Shown here in pieces: positions 22,737 through 30,421 of a DNA stretch of 36,093 bases. Position 1 is the stretch's first letter. The number at the start of each line of letters is the position of its first letter. The position numbers were made by a program, and so were the translations under genes. The DNA is from JAPUDQ01 sp964538665 (GTDB taxonomy: Bacteria; Patescibacteriota; Saccharimonadia; Saccharimonadales; Saccharimonadaceae), in the NCBI GenBank assembly GCA_964538665.1, contig CAZIEB010000006.1, positions 1 through 36,093 of the forward strand, written 5' to 3'. The notes beneath the pieces are model-generated. The model saw nothing but the letters and a program-made list of their open reading frames with translations, made no database searches and was not told where the DNA came from.

Positions 22737-23648
22737 ATGAGCCAAAGCATACACACCATCAGGCACAACTGCCAAAAAGCGCGACACCTCATGCAACGTA
22801 GCCGTCAGCAAAAGTTTGCGGTAGGAGCGTTTAATATTGATAACCAAGAAACACTGATTGCAGTCGCGAGAGCTGCGCAAGCAAAAAATTCTCCTGTGCT
22901 CGTCGAAGTAAGTGAAGGCGAAGTCGAAGCGCTAGGGCTCGAAAATATTCGAGATATGGTAGATAACTACAAAGATGAATACGGTATCGAGATGTATCTC
23001 AATCTTGATCATAGTCCTACTGTCGAAGACTGCAAGCGTGCTATAGATGAAGGCTACGAATTTATTCACATCGACATTTCTCAAGCAAATCACGATGCAA
23101 CAGATGAAGAAATCGCCGAAAAAACTCGTGAAGTTGTCGAATACGCAAAGTTTACTGGCGCATTGGTCGAAAGCGAACCGCATTATTTTGGTGGCAGTTC
23201 AAATGTACATGACGAAGCAATTGATTATGAAGAAATCAAACGTACATTTAGCACACCAGAAGGTGCTGCGGCGTTTGTGGAAACGACTGGTATCGATACA
23301 TTTGCGGCCGCCGTCGGCAATCTCCACGGTAAATACAATGTTCCTAAGGAGCTTGATCTTGCTTTGTTGCAGCGAATCCGCGACGCGATACCGTGTCAGA
23401 TTAGCTTGCATGGCGGCAGTGGTACCCCTGTGCATTATTTTGAATCAGCAGCACAAATTGGCGTAAGTAAAATTAATATCAATAGTGATATGCGATATGT
23501 GTTCCGCACGACACTCGAAAAAGTCTTACATGAGAATCCACATGAATATGCTGTCGTCAAACTTATGCCTGCTGTCTATGACGCAGTACAAAAAGTGGTC
23601 GAGGAGAAAATCGATGCATTTGGCTCTGCTGGCAAATCACTGCGCTAA
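22737..23648 (+). CDS. fba: Class II (metal-dependent) fructose-bisphosphate aldolase family
   Basis: This is a 303-residue zinc aldolase. Motifs are FAVGAFNIDNQETLIA, catalytic Asp91 and ligand His92 in LNLDHSPTVEDCKRAIDEG, IHIDIS, ligand His197 in VGNLHGKY, ligand His225 in SLHGGSG, and phosphate-binding ININSDMR. The usual VEAELG metal-site strand reads VESEPHYFGGSSN, an unusual version. The reaction is reversible cleavage of fructose-1,6-bisphosphate to two trioses; tagatose- or other bisphosphate use cannot be excluded. The frame is open from 22629 within pfkB, but the ATG at 22737 right after the pfkB stop gives the family N-terminus. It directly precedes the unknown 397-residue gene. 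Confidence 0.92.
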   Translation: MSQSIHTIRHNCQKARHLMQRSRQQKFAVGAFNIDNQETLIAVARAAQAKNSPVLVEVSEGEVEALGLENIRDMVDNYKDEYGIEMYLNLDHSPTVEDCKRAIDEGYEFIHIDISQANHDATDEEIAEKTREVVEYAKFTGALVESEPHYFGGSSNVHDEAIDYEEIKRTFSTPEGAAAFVETTGIDTFAAAVGNLHGKYNVPKELDLALLQRIRDAIPCQISLHGGSGTPVHYFESAAQIGVSKININSDMRYVFRTTLEKVLHENPHEYAVVKLMPAVYDAVQKVVEEKIDAFGSAGKSLR

Positions 23649-23657
23649 GGAGGGAAC

Positions 23658-24851
23658 ATGTCGAAAATTGCACAATTGATCGGTGTTGACGAACGGCAGT
23701 GGCAGAGATTTACCGATATTGCTCATGATACGATTGGTGCTACCCCTCATGACGTCGATATACTGAGTGAACAGATTCAGGCAGCGGCTCACGTGATGCA
23801 GCGACTCGGACTTGATCCGCGCGACACAAATCCAAAAGAACTGTATCATGCGCTGCGAGGTGCCCTGGATAGCCAGGCAAACATGGTATTGACAAAGCTT
23901 CATGTCGGCGACGAATCTGACGTACGGCACGTACACTCAACAATCGAGTCGTGGTTCAACCATACTGTCAAGGACGATGAATGTTATGCGATAAAAACAA
24001 GTGTACTCAAATCAATAGTTGCGAAAAACCCGCCGCGCGAATTGATGCGGCTATTACATTTTCGCTCAGCAAATAGTCTTATCAAACGGATGAATATCGA
24101 TGTCGTCGTCACGCTGGCTCGATATACCGAGATGACCAACTGGATTGAACAGTACACCGAGCAGTTATCCCGGTTGCACCCGAGCGATTTCGAAACACGT
24201 AACTACAAACTATGTCATATCGAAAACGCCGAACTTACTCAAGCCCTGGATCGTACGCTCCACCGACACCATATGGTATTGCACGCCAAGGAAGTCGGCT
24301 GTATAGTGCTTGTGCCTCCGGTGCATACGCATACTCGCTATGTTGCACTCCGTACGTTTGTACTTGTCGCTCATTACCTACAGGAACTAAAGTACTTTAG
24401 CGCTTATACAAAAACATTACTGAGCGATACGAACTTTTCTCGGCGGTATATTGATGGGCTCATACACTCTCATGAATCACATAGTCATTTGGCGAATATC
24501 CCTTTTCACTGGAGAGCACTCCATAGAGCGGTCAACAACATTCAGCTTCACGATACATTTGCGCCTCACTTTTCTCGCGCTGATTGGCGCGTGGTACCTG
24601 CCAATGATGTCATTGTCCATCCGGACATACATAAAAACATATGGGTGGGGAACGGACATGTATTCTATGGACACCCACCATCGAATGTAAGCCTAAATAT
24701 CATCGACCATGCGATTGATGCTTCGTATGGTGTCTCGTACGAAAAACGTAGCCAGAAATTTGCACAGCGTGAGCTGCGACAAGAAGTGTTTTCTCGCTAC
24801 TTGGGTGAGCCCAGAATTTTGGCGGTTATACGGAGACGACTTGACGTCTAA
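23658..24851 (+). CDS. Unknown 397-residue histidine-rich soluble protein at the end of the carbon operon
   Basis: I do not recognise a family. AAGGAGGG (23647-23654) overlaps the fba stop and lies 3-4 nt before the ATG, one of the strongest ribosome sites in the window. The protein has no signal peptide or membrane helix and appears mostly helical in its N-terminal 160 residues (e.g. LSEQIQAAAHVMQRLGLDPR, ELYHALRGALDS). It then has a mixed region with LVPPVHTHTRYVALRTFVLV. About 30 of 397 residues are His, including HSHESHSH (270-277) and a run of spaced histidines to about 351. The C-terminus is basic (EPRILAVIRRRLDV). Metal or nucleotide binding is possible but no classical motif is visible. 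The TAA overlaps the stop of the opposing LOG gene. Confidence 0.8.
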   Translation: MSKIAQLIGVDERQWQRFTDIAHDTIGATPHDVDILSEQIQAAAHVMQRLGLDPRDTNPKELYHALRGALDSQANMVLTKLHVGDESDVRHVHSTIESWFNHTVKDDECYAIKTSVLKSIVAKNPPRELMRLLHFRSANSLIKRMNIDVVVTLARYTEMTNWIEQYTEQLSRLHPSDFETRNYKLCHIENAELTQALDRTLHRHHMVLHAKEVGCIVLVPPVHTHTRYVALRTFVLVAHYLQELKYFSAYTKTLLSDTNFSRRYIDGLIHSHESHSHLANIPFHWRALHRAVNNIQLHDTFAPHFSRADWRVVPANDVIVHPDIHKNIWVGNGHVFYGHPPSNVSLNIIDHAIDASYGVSYEKRSQKFAQRELRQEVFSRYLGEPRILAVIRRRLDV

Positions 24852-25531
24852 GAGTCATATGCAGCGTTGATAATGTGACAAATCTCGTATATATCATCGG
24901 TGATGTGGTAAATACTTTCATCGCCCGGGGATATCATACCTTGTGAGAGTAGGTGTTTTTTGATAAAGGTATCTAAGTCGTTCCAATACGATGAGCCAAC
25001 CAATATAACAGGAACCCGCGGCGTCTTATTGGTCTGTAGGAGCGTGAGGACTTCGAACAATTCATCCAGCGTGCCGTAGCCACCAGGGAAGTACACGAAG
25101 CCGTGTGAATAAAACGTCATCATGACTTTGCGGGTAAAAAAGTAATGAAACGCAAGATTATCGGTAGTATATGCATTTAATTTTTGTTCATGTGGCAGCA
25201 CTATATTAAACCCGATTGCGTTGCCGCCGGAAGTATGGGCGCCTTTATTGGCAGCTTCCATAATGCCGCCGCCGCCACCACTAACAACTGCATACCCTTC
25301 TCCAGCCAGTATCTTTGCGAGCTCCTCGGCGTCTTTGTAGAGTGGGTTATCAGGTAGTAGCCGCGCAGATCCAAAGAACGTCACACGCGCGGGGTATTTG
25401 CGTAGTATTCGAAATGCTCGCTCGAACTCCTCATCACTTGTTCTCAAATTATCAGCTGAGTGCGCAATTGCATTGACTAAGTGTGCATCAGGTAACCAGA
25501 CTCTTTTTTCATGTTTGTGTGTATGGGTCAT
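24848..25531 (-). CDS. LOG family protein (TIGR00730, Rossmann-fold phosphoribohydrolase-like)
   Basis: This is a 227-residue protein of the family long mis-annotated as lysine decarboxylase. Key motifs are VTFFGSARL, VVSGGGGGIMEAANKGAH and the diagnostic FPGGYGTLDELFEVLTLLQ (PGGxGTxxE). Characterised members cleave nucleoside 5'-monophosphates, releasing a base such as a cytokinin or adenine from ribose-5-phosphate. A released ribose-5-phosphate could feed the pentose phosphate genes next door, but this is speculation. The frame is open to 25555, yet TATACT lies 6 nt before the ATG at 25531 (MTHTHKHEKRVWLPD), which sets the start. The stop overlaps that of the convergent 397-residue gene by two bases. 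Confidence 0.9.
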   Translation of the reverse strand: MTHTHKHEKRVWLPDAHLVNAIAHSADNLRTSDEEFERAFRILRKYPARVTFFGSARLLPDNPLYKDAEELAKILAGEGYAVVSGGGGGIMEAANKGAHTSGGNAIGFNIVLPHEQKLNAYTTDNLAFHYFFTRKVMMTFYSHGFVYFPGGYGTLDELFEVLTLLQTNKTPRVPVILVGSSYWNDLDTFIKKHLLSQGMISPGDESIYHITDDIYEICHIINAAYDS

Positions 25532-25537
25532 ACATAT

Positions 25538-25560
25538 AGTATACTGATAATGCATATAAT
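25538..25560. promoter_or_regulatory. Compact divergent pair of leaderless promoters
   Basis: On the minus strand TATACT (25543-25538) ends 6 nt before the LOG ATG at 25531. On the plus strand TATAAT (25555-25560) ends 5 nt before the ATG at 25566. The two -10 boxes are separated by only 11 bases, so RNA polymerase cannot occupy both at once, and the two start codons are only 34 bases apart. Confidence 0.6.
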
Positions 25561-25565
25561 ATCCT

Positions 25566-26270
25566 ATGAATATATATAAAGATCATCTTCATCCTGCAAT
25601 TGCCTGGGGCGTCATCGCACTCGGCGTTATACTGATTGGCCTGCTAGTATTTTTGTCGTATCAATCGACATCAGATGAATTGAGTGCTGCACAGCAAGCA
25701 GAACAAACAGCTCCATCGACGGCACCATTTTTACCTCGCTCGTATAGCGTCAATGGCGATAAGTGGTTTGTCATAAAAAGCGACGAGTATACATTGTCCG
25801 AATGGGGTATTTCAATGCGGATTCCTTTTCAGTATCCAAAAACAATCGCAGCGACCTATGTCAAAGACGAAAACGCTTATTATTTTGCCGATATCAAAAC
25901 CCTATCAAATCGCGAGTGCCACGAGCGGTTTTATCGACAAATACGGGCTATGAGACCAGGCTTGAAAGTTCAGCGCATCAACGGTTTTAATACGACTATT
26001 CCTGTGGCTGGTTCGACACAAACAGTTGATGATTATTATGCCAAAAACCAAGTTGCAGATACGAATTATGCGGTCTTCCCGAATGATGTAGGGTCTGAAC
26101 GGCGAGTGTACAAGGTTGGGCAGTATTTTTATTACGACCTGTCTGAGCTACCTTCAGAAAAGCTGGACGAAACTTCACAAAATCAAAGAGCACTCTTCTG
26201 TGGCGATGCAAAAATACTTGAAGCCGATGAAATATTTATATCAAGCATCTCAACCTTCAAACTGAATTAA
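25566..26270 (+). CDS. Unknown N-terminally anchored extracytoplasmic protein
   Basis: This is a 234-residue protein. A short charged start (MNIYKDHLHP) precedes one helix, AIAWGVIALGVILIGLLVFL (about 11-30), an Ala/Gln/Ser/Pro-rich linker (about 33-57) and a soluble domain of about 175 residues. Segments include DKWFVIKSDEYTLSEWGISM, YYFADIKTLSNRECHERFY and RVYKVGQYFYYDLSELPSEK. Two cysteines (in NRECHER and LFCGDAK) could form a disulfide outside the membrane. No lipobox is visible, so it is a signal-anchor type and not a lipoprotein. I do not recognise the domain. The leaderless promoter supports the start. Confidence 0.75.
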   Translation: MNIYKDHLHPAIAWGVIALGVILIGLLVFLSYQSTSDELSAAQQAEQTAPSTAPFLPRSYSVNGDKWFVIKSDEYTLSEWGISMRIPFQYPKTIAATYVKDENAYYFADIKTLSNRECHERFYRQIRAMRPGLKVQRINGFNTTIPVAGSTQTVDDYYAKNQVADTNYAVFPNDVGSERRVYKVGQYFYYDLSELPSEKLDETSQNQRALFCGDAKILEADEIFISSISTFKLN

Positions 26271-26303
26271 ACAGTGATATCATGGGGATAGATATGAGGT
26301 GCT

Positions 26304-28274
26304 ATGTCTAATTTTAAGCTTCAGAGTCACTACGATCCGACCGGAGATCAACCGAGTGCGATTACTGCGCTACGAGAAGGGCTAGCTTCTGGCGTCCAGC
26401 AACAGACCCTACTAGGCGTGACTGGCTCCGGTAAAACGTTTACCATGGCTAATCTAATCGAATCGCAAAACGTACCTACTCTTGTACTTGCGCATAATAA
26501 AACGTTGGCCGCCCAACTGTTTTCGGAATTCAAAGCGTATTTTCCTGACAATGAAGTGCATTATTTTGTCAGCTACTTTGATTACTATCAACCCGAAGCA
26601 TACATTGCGTCCTCTGATACATATGTCGAAAAAGATAGTAAAATTAATGAAGAAATCGATAGACTACGTCATGCTGCGACGGCAGCGCTTTTGAGCCGAC
26701 GGGATGTCATCATTGTCGCTAGTGTGAGTTGTATCTACGGCATTGGTTCAGTAGAGGACTATGGTGATATGGCGATGACTGTCAAAAAAGGTGAGCACCG
26801 CAAGCGGGATAAACTGCTACGCCATCTCAGCGACATCCAATACAAACGGAATGATATTGATTTTTCTCGGAGTACATTTCGAGTACGCGGCGATACAGTC
26901 GATGTTATACCAAGTGGCGGAGAAGACGCCATCCGGATAGAATTCTTCGGAGATGAAGTCGAGAGAATCACAAAAATAAATCACCTTACTGGCGAGGTAT
27001 TAGACGAGCCTGACACTATCAAAATCTTTCCAGGTAGTCATTATGTCACACCCAAAAAAAAGCTAGAGGGTGCGATATCACAGATCAAACAAGAGCTCGA
27101 TGAGAGACTACAGTGGTTTGAGGCTCGGCAAAAGCTTCTCGAGGCACAGAGACTGCAACAGCGGACAAAATACGACCTGGAGATGCTTGAAGAAACTGGT
27201 TTTGTCAAAGGAATCGAGAACTATAGTCGCTATTTGACGAATCGAGAGCCAGGTGAGCAGCCAGCGACTCTCATGGATTATTTTCCTGATGATTATTTGT
27301 TGCTGATCGATGAAAGCCACATGACGATACCGCAGGTCCGCGGCATGTACAACGGAGACCGCGCCCGAAAAGAAGTGTTGGTCGAACATGGATTTCGTTT
27401 GCCTAGTGCGCTAGACAATCGTCCATTGACCTTCTCGGAGTTTGAGCGCCATATGAACAATGTCGTGTATGTGTCTGCAACTCCAGGCCCGTACGAACGA
27501 GAACGAACGCCGAGTCCTATCGAACAAGTCATACGACCGACTGGTTTGCTTGATCCTGAGATAGAAGTCCGCAAAACCGAAGGACAAATCGATGACCTGC
27601 TGGATGAGATACGAAGCCGCACTGCTGCACGGCAACGCGTACTTGTGACGACCCTCACGAAAAGAATGGCAGAAGATCTTACGACATACCTCCAAGAGGC
27701 TGGTATCAAAACAGCCTATATTCATAGCGAAGTTGATACACTCGAGCGTGGTGATATACTGCGTGATTTACGGCTAGGCGTGTATGACGTGTTAGTCGGT
27801 ATCAACCTCCTGCGGGAGGGGCTCGATTTGCCTGAAGTGAGTCTGGTCACGATTATGGATGCCGACAAAGAGGGCTTTTTGCGGTCCGCATCGGCGCTTA
27901 TTCAAACTATTGGCCGTGCGGCACGTCATCAAGAAGGAAAAGTAATAATGTATGCAGATACCGTTACCGCCTCGATGCAAACAGCTATAGATGAGACGGA
28001 GCGGCGTCGTACAATCCAGCGCGACTACAATACGGCGCATAATATCATTCCTACATCGGTTGCAAAAGCTGTCGATGAAGGTCTACGAGCGATAATACCC
28101 CAGAAAGACGTTTCACCTAAAGATACCATCAATCTGAAAAAAATTCCAAAGGATGAGTATCCAGCGCTTGTTCGTGAGCTGTCCATCCAAATGGATTTTG
28201 CCGCAGCAAACTTAGAATTTGAGAAGGCGGCTGAGCTGAGAGACCTCATAGACGACATCAAACGGAATATATAA
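26304..28274 (+). CDS. uvrB: Excinuclease ABC subunit B
   Basis: This is the 656-residue DNA damage-recognition helicase of nucleotide excision repair, near the usual length. It has Walker A GVTGSGKT (38-45), the DNA-clamping beta-hairpin around VSYFDYYQPEAYIASSDTYV (89-108), INEEIDRLRHAAT, helicase motif II LLLIDESH, a VGINLLREGLDLPEVSLV block, and IQTIGRAARH. The C-terminal UVR coil (about 615-656, MDFAAANLEFEKAAELRDLI) binds UvrC. The other partners, UvrA and UvrC, are not in the window. The start has GAGGTG about 2-4 nt upstream and a poor -10 (GATATG or TAGATA), so it is unclear whether this mRNA is leadered or leaderless. Confidence 0.97.
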   Translation: MSNFKLQSHYDPTGDQPSAITALREGLASGVQQQTLLGVTGSGKTFTMANLIESQNVPTLVLAHNKTLAAQLFSEFKAYFPDNEVHYFVSYFDYYQPEAYIASSDTYVEKDSKINEEIDRLRHAATAALLSRRDVIIVASVSCIYGIGSVEDYGDMAMTVKKGEHRKRDKLLRHLSDIQYKRNDIDFSRSTFRVRGDTVDVIPSGGEDAIRIEFFGDEVERITKINHLTGEVLDEPDTIKIFPGSHYVTPKKKLEGAISQIKQELDERLQWFEARQKLLEAQRLQQRTKYDLEMLEETGFVKGIENYSRYLTNREPGEQPATLMDYFPDDYLLLIDESHMTIPQVRGMYNGDRARKEVLVEHGFRLPSALDNRPLTFSEFERHMNNVVYVSATPGPYERERTPSPIEQVIRPTGLLDPEIEVRKTEGQIDDLLDEIRSRTAARQRVLVTTLTKRMAEDLTTYLQEAGIKTAYIHSEVDTLERGDILRDLRLGVYDVLVGINLLREGLDLPEVSLVTIMDADKEGFLRSASALIQTIGRAARHQEGKVIMYADTVTASMQTAIDETERRRTIQRDYNTAHNIIPTSVAKAVDEGLRAIIPQKDVSPKDTINLKKIPKDEYPALVRELSIQMDFAAANLEFEKAAELRDLIDDIKRNI

Positions 28275-28292
28275 AAATTTTCCAGAAGGGTC

Positions 28293-28321
28293 CTGTCATG
28301 GGCGCAAATTTGGCGTATACT
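28293..28321 (+). promoter_or_regulatory. Promoter of the gatCAB-galU operon
   Basis: -35 CTGTCA (28293-28298), a 17-nt spacer and -10 TATACT (28316-28321) end 8 nt before the gatC ATG. A second overlapping TATACT (28321-28326) lies 3 nt before it. Either way the message is leaderless or nearly so. Confidence 0.6.
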
Positions 28322-28329
28322 ATACTGTA

Positions 28330-28620
28330 ATGACAAAAATATCTATTGATGATGTGACGAGACTTGCGCAGCTTTCAGCGCTGGATGTCACCAATGAAGA
28401 AGCAGAACAGTTGCAATCGCAGCTCGAACATATCCTAGAGTATGTTGCCCAACTTGATGATGTGGACACCGAAGGACTTGAACCGACATATCAGGTCGGG
28501 GGGCTTGAAAATGTCATGCGACCCGATATTGTGATCGATTACGGTGTGAGCCACGACCAGTTGATGCAAAACGCTCCGGACATCGAGAACGGCCACATCA
28601 AAGTAAGGAAAGTGTTATGA
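28330..28620 (+). CDS. gatC: Asp-tRNA(Asn)/Glu-tRNA(Gln) amidotransferase subunit C
   Basis: This 96-residue belt subunit holds GatA and GatB together. Family features are ISIDDVTRLAQLSALDVTNE at the start, the helical LQSQLEHILEYVAQLDDVDTEG, EPTYQV near the middle, and the tail LMQNAPDIENGHIKVRKVL, which resembles the family's ..NAP....GYF.VPKV ending. The ATGA at 28617-28620 is shared with gatA. The complex converts mischarged Glu-tRNA-Gln and/or Asp-tRNA-Asn to the correct amide form, so the organism may lack GlnRS and/or AsnRS; neither gene is in the window. Confidence 0.95.
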   Translation: MTKISIDDVTRLAQLSALDVTNEEAEQLQSQLEHILEYVAQLDDVDTEGLEPTYQVGGLENVMRPDIVIDYGVSHDQLMQNAPDIENGHIKVRKVL

Positions 28621-30005
28621 CGATCGATGAGGCGAAAGCGGAGATTGCACGGACTTCTGCAAAGGCGGTAGTGCAGGCGGCGATAGATCGAGCGAAAGCT
28701 GACGACTACAATGCTGTGCTAGAAGTTATTGAAGCTCGTGCGATTGAACGTGCCGAAAAAATCGATGAATTACGCCAACGCGGTGAAAATCCCGGCAAGC
28801 TTGCGGGTGTGCCGTTTTTGGCAAAGGATAATATTCTCACTTACGACAGTCGTACAACTGCAAGTGCGCATATGCTTGAGAATTTCCGTGCTCCATACCA
28901 AGCAACCGTCATAGAGCGTCTCGAGGCGGAAGGGGCGATCTGCATTGGGAAGACAAATCTCGATGCATTTGCTCATGGTGGAAGCACTGAAAACTCGTAT
29001 TTTGGTCCGACGAAGAATATAGCTGATGCTGAACGAGTCGCTGGAGGGAGCTCTGGAGGGTCCGCTGTAGCGGTCGCTGCAGGTATTGTGCCGTTTGCGC
29101 TCGGTTCTGATACGGGCGGTTCAATTCGCCAGCCTGCGAGTTATAACGGTGTCTATGGATTTAAACCAACGTACGGTTCAGTGAGTCGGTACGGTGTCGT
29201 CGCAATGGCGAGTAGCACTGATGTCGTTGGGCCTATTACTACAAATGCGCAAGATGCCGAGTTGGTGTTCGAATGCATGAGAGGTGTTGATCCACACGAT
29301 AGTACGACGGTTGACGTCGTTGCCGATACAGATTCGTCATCTACACACCTTACGATTGGTGTCATCCAACAGGCTATGGGCGAAGGAGTAGATCCTGAAG
29401 TGCTCCAAGCAACAAATGAAGTTATACAACACGCTAAGTCGCGTGGAAACACAATAAAATTTATTGATATGCCTTCGCTTGAGTATGCGCTCGCAGTTTA
29501 CTACATCGTAGTTCCTGCCGAATTGACATCAAATCTAGCTCGATATGACGGCATAAAATACGGCGAAGCTAAGCTCGGAGGAGATATTGGGGGTGTGTAT
29601 CGATCGTCTCGCACTGCTGGATTTATGGAAGAGAACAAGCGACGAATATTGATAGGGAACTATGTGTTATCAAGCGGCTACTACGATGCATATTACAAAA
29701 AGGCTCAGACGGTGAGGACAAAAATAATCAATGAATTTTTGAAAGCGTTTTCTGAGTGTGACTTGCTCGTAGGGCCGACTGCGCCAACTCCGGCTTTTCG
29801 TCTTGGCGATAATACGAGCGATCCACTGCAGATGTATCTTGCAGATATCATGACGGTTCCAGCATCGCTTGCGGGTATTCCTGCGCTAAGTATCCCTGCG
29901 GGTAAAACTAGTGCCGGCCTTCCGATAGGCGTTCAAATTATGGCGCCAATGAAAGAAGACTATAAACTATTGCGTTTGGCAAGAGAGTTTGGAGAAAGCG
30001 CATGA
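28617..30005 (+). CDS. gatA: Asp-tRNA(Asn)/Glu-tRNA(Gln) amidotransferase subunit A
   Basis: This is a 462-residue amidase-signature enzyme that frees ammonia from glutamine for the GatB site. The Ser-cisSer-Lys triad can be placed as Lys70 (FLAKDN), Ser145 (AGGSSGGSA) and Ser169 (GSDTGGSIRQPAS); their spacing agrees with known GatA. Other matches are GKTNLDAFAHGGSTENSYFG, GFKPTYGSVSRYGVVAMASS, VYRSSRTAGFMEENKRRILI and the C-terminal ALSIPAG...LPIGVQIMAP. The length is a little short of the usual 480-490. Overlaps of 4 nt at both ends tie it to gatC and to the following HEPN-like gene. Confidence 0.97.
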   Translation: MTIDEAKAEIARTSAKAVVQAAIDRAKADDYNAVLEVIEARAIERAEKIDELRQRGENPGKLAGVPFLAKDNILTYDSRTTASAHMLENFRAPYQATVIERLEAEGAICIGKTNLDAFAHGGSTENSYFGPTKNIADAERVAGGSSGGSAVAVAAGIVPFALGSDTGGSIRQPASYNGVYGFKPTYGSVSRYGVVAMASSTDVVGPITTNAQDAELVFECMRGVDPHDSTTVDVVADTDSSSTHLTIGVIQQAMGEGVDPEVLQATNEVIQHAKSRGNTIKFIDMPSLEYALAVYYIVVPAELTSNLARYDGIKYGEAKLGGDIGGVYRSSRTAGFMEENKRRILIGNYVLSSGYYDAYYKKAQTVRTKIINEFLKAFSECDLLVGPTAPTPAFRLGDNTSDPLQMYLADIMTVPASLAGIPALSIPAGKTSAGLPIGVQIMAPMKEDYKLLRLAREFGESA

Positions 30006-30421
30006 ATGACGTCTCAGTAGTACTCTTGTTTTTTGTAATCGCAATTGCAGGCGGTGTAATATTGCTCATTATGTCGACGGGTACACGCTCAAAGCGTTCG
30101 ATAGATACGGCTTATTTCAAAAAAGAATGGCACGCAATCGTCGGGTCAGTGACGCAGGATCCTGCCACGCAGCAGTTTGCAATTTTACGAGCCGATAAGC
30201 TATTAGATAAAGCACTCAAAGATAGCGGATTTTCAGGAGAGACAATGGCAGAGCGCCTGACGAGCGCAAGCCGCACGTTTACCAACAGAGACGCCATATG
30301 GACTGCACACAAACTCCGAAATAAAATAGCCCACGAAGATTCAGTTAAAATAAATCCACTGTGGACCAAAAAAGCGTTGCGTAGTTTCCAACGTGGCTTA
30401 AAGGATTTGGGGGCACTATGA
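30002..30421 (+). CDS. Membrane-anchored HEPN-like protein inserted in the gat operon
   Basis: This 139-residue protein has one N-terminal helix (VVLLFFVIAIAGGVILLIM, about 6-24) and then a helical soluble domain. The domain begins AYFKKEWHAIVGSV, continues with QFAILRADKLLDKALKD and GETMAERL, and carries WTAHKLRNKIAHED, in which Arg106-Asn-x-x-x-His111 matches the R-x4-H (RN..AH) signature of HEPN domains. HEPN proteins include RNases of toxin-antitoxin and defence systems, but also non-catalytic binding modules. It overlaps gatA by ATGA upstream and gatB by ATGA downstream, so it is made in step with the amidotransferase. The motif is seen; RNase activity or a role in tRNA quality control is conjecture. 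Confidence 0.7.
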   Translation: MNDVSVVLLFFVIAIAGGVILLIMSTGTRSKRSIDTAYFKKEWHAIVGSVTQDPATQQFAILRADKLLDKALKDSGFSGETMAERLTSASRTFTNRDAIWTAHKLRNKIAHEDSVKINPLWTKKALRSFQRGLKDLGAL

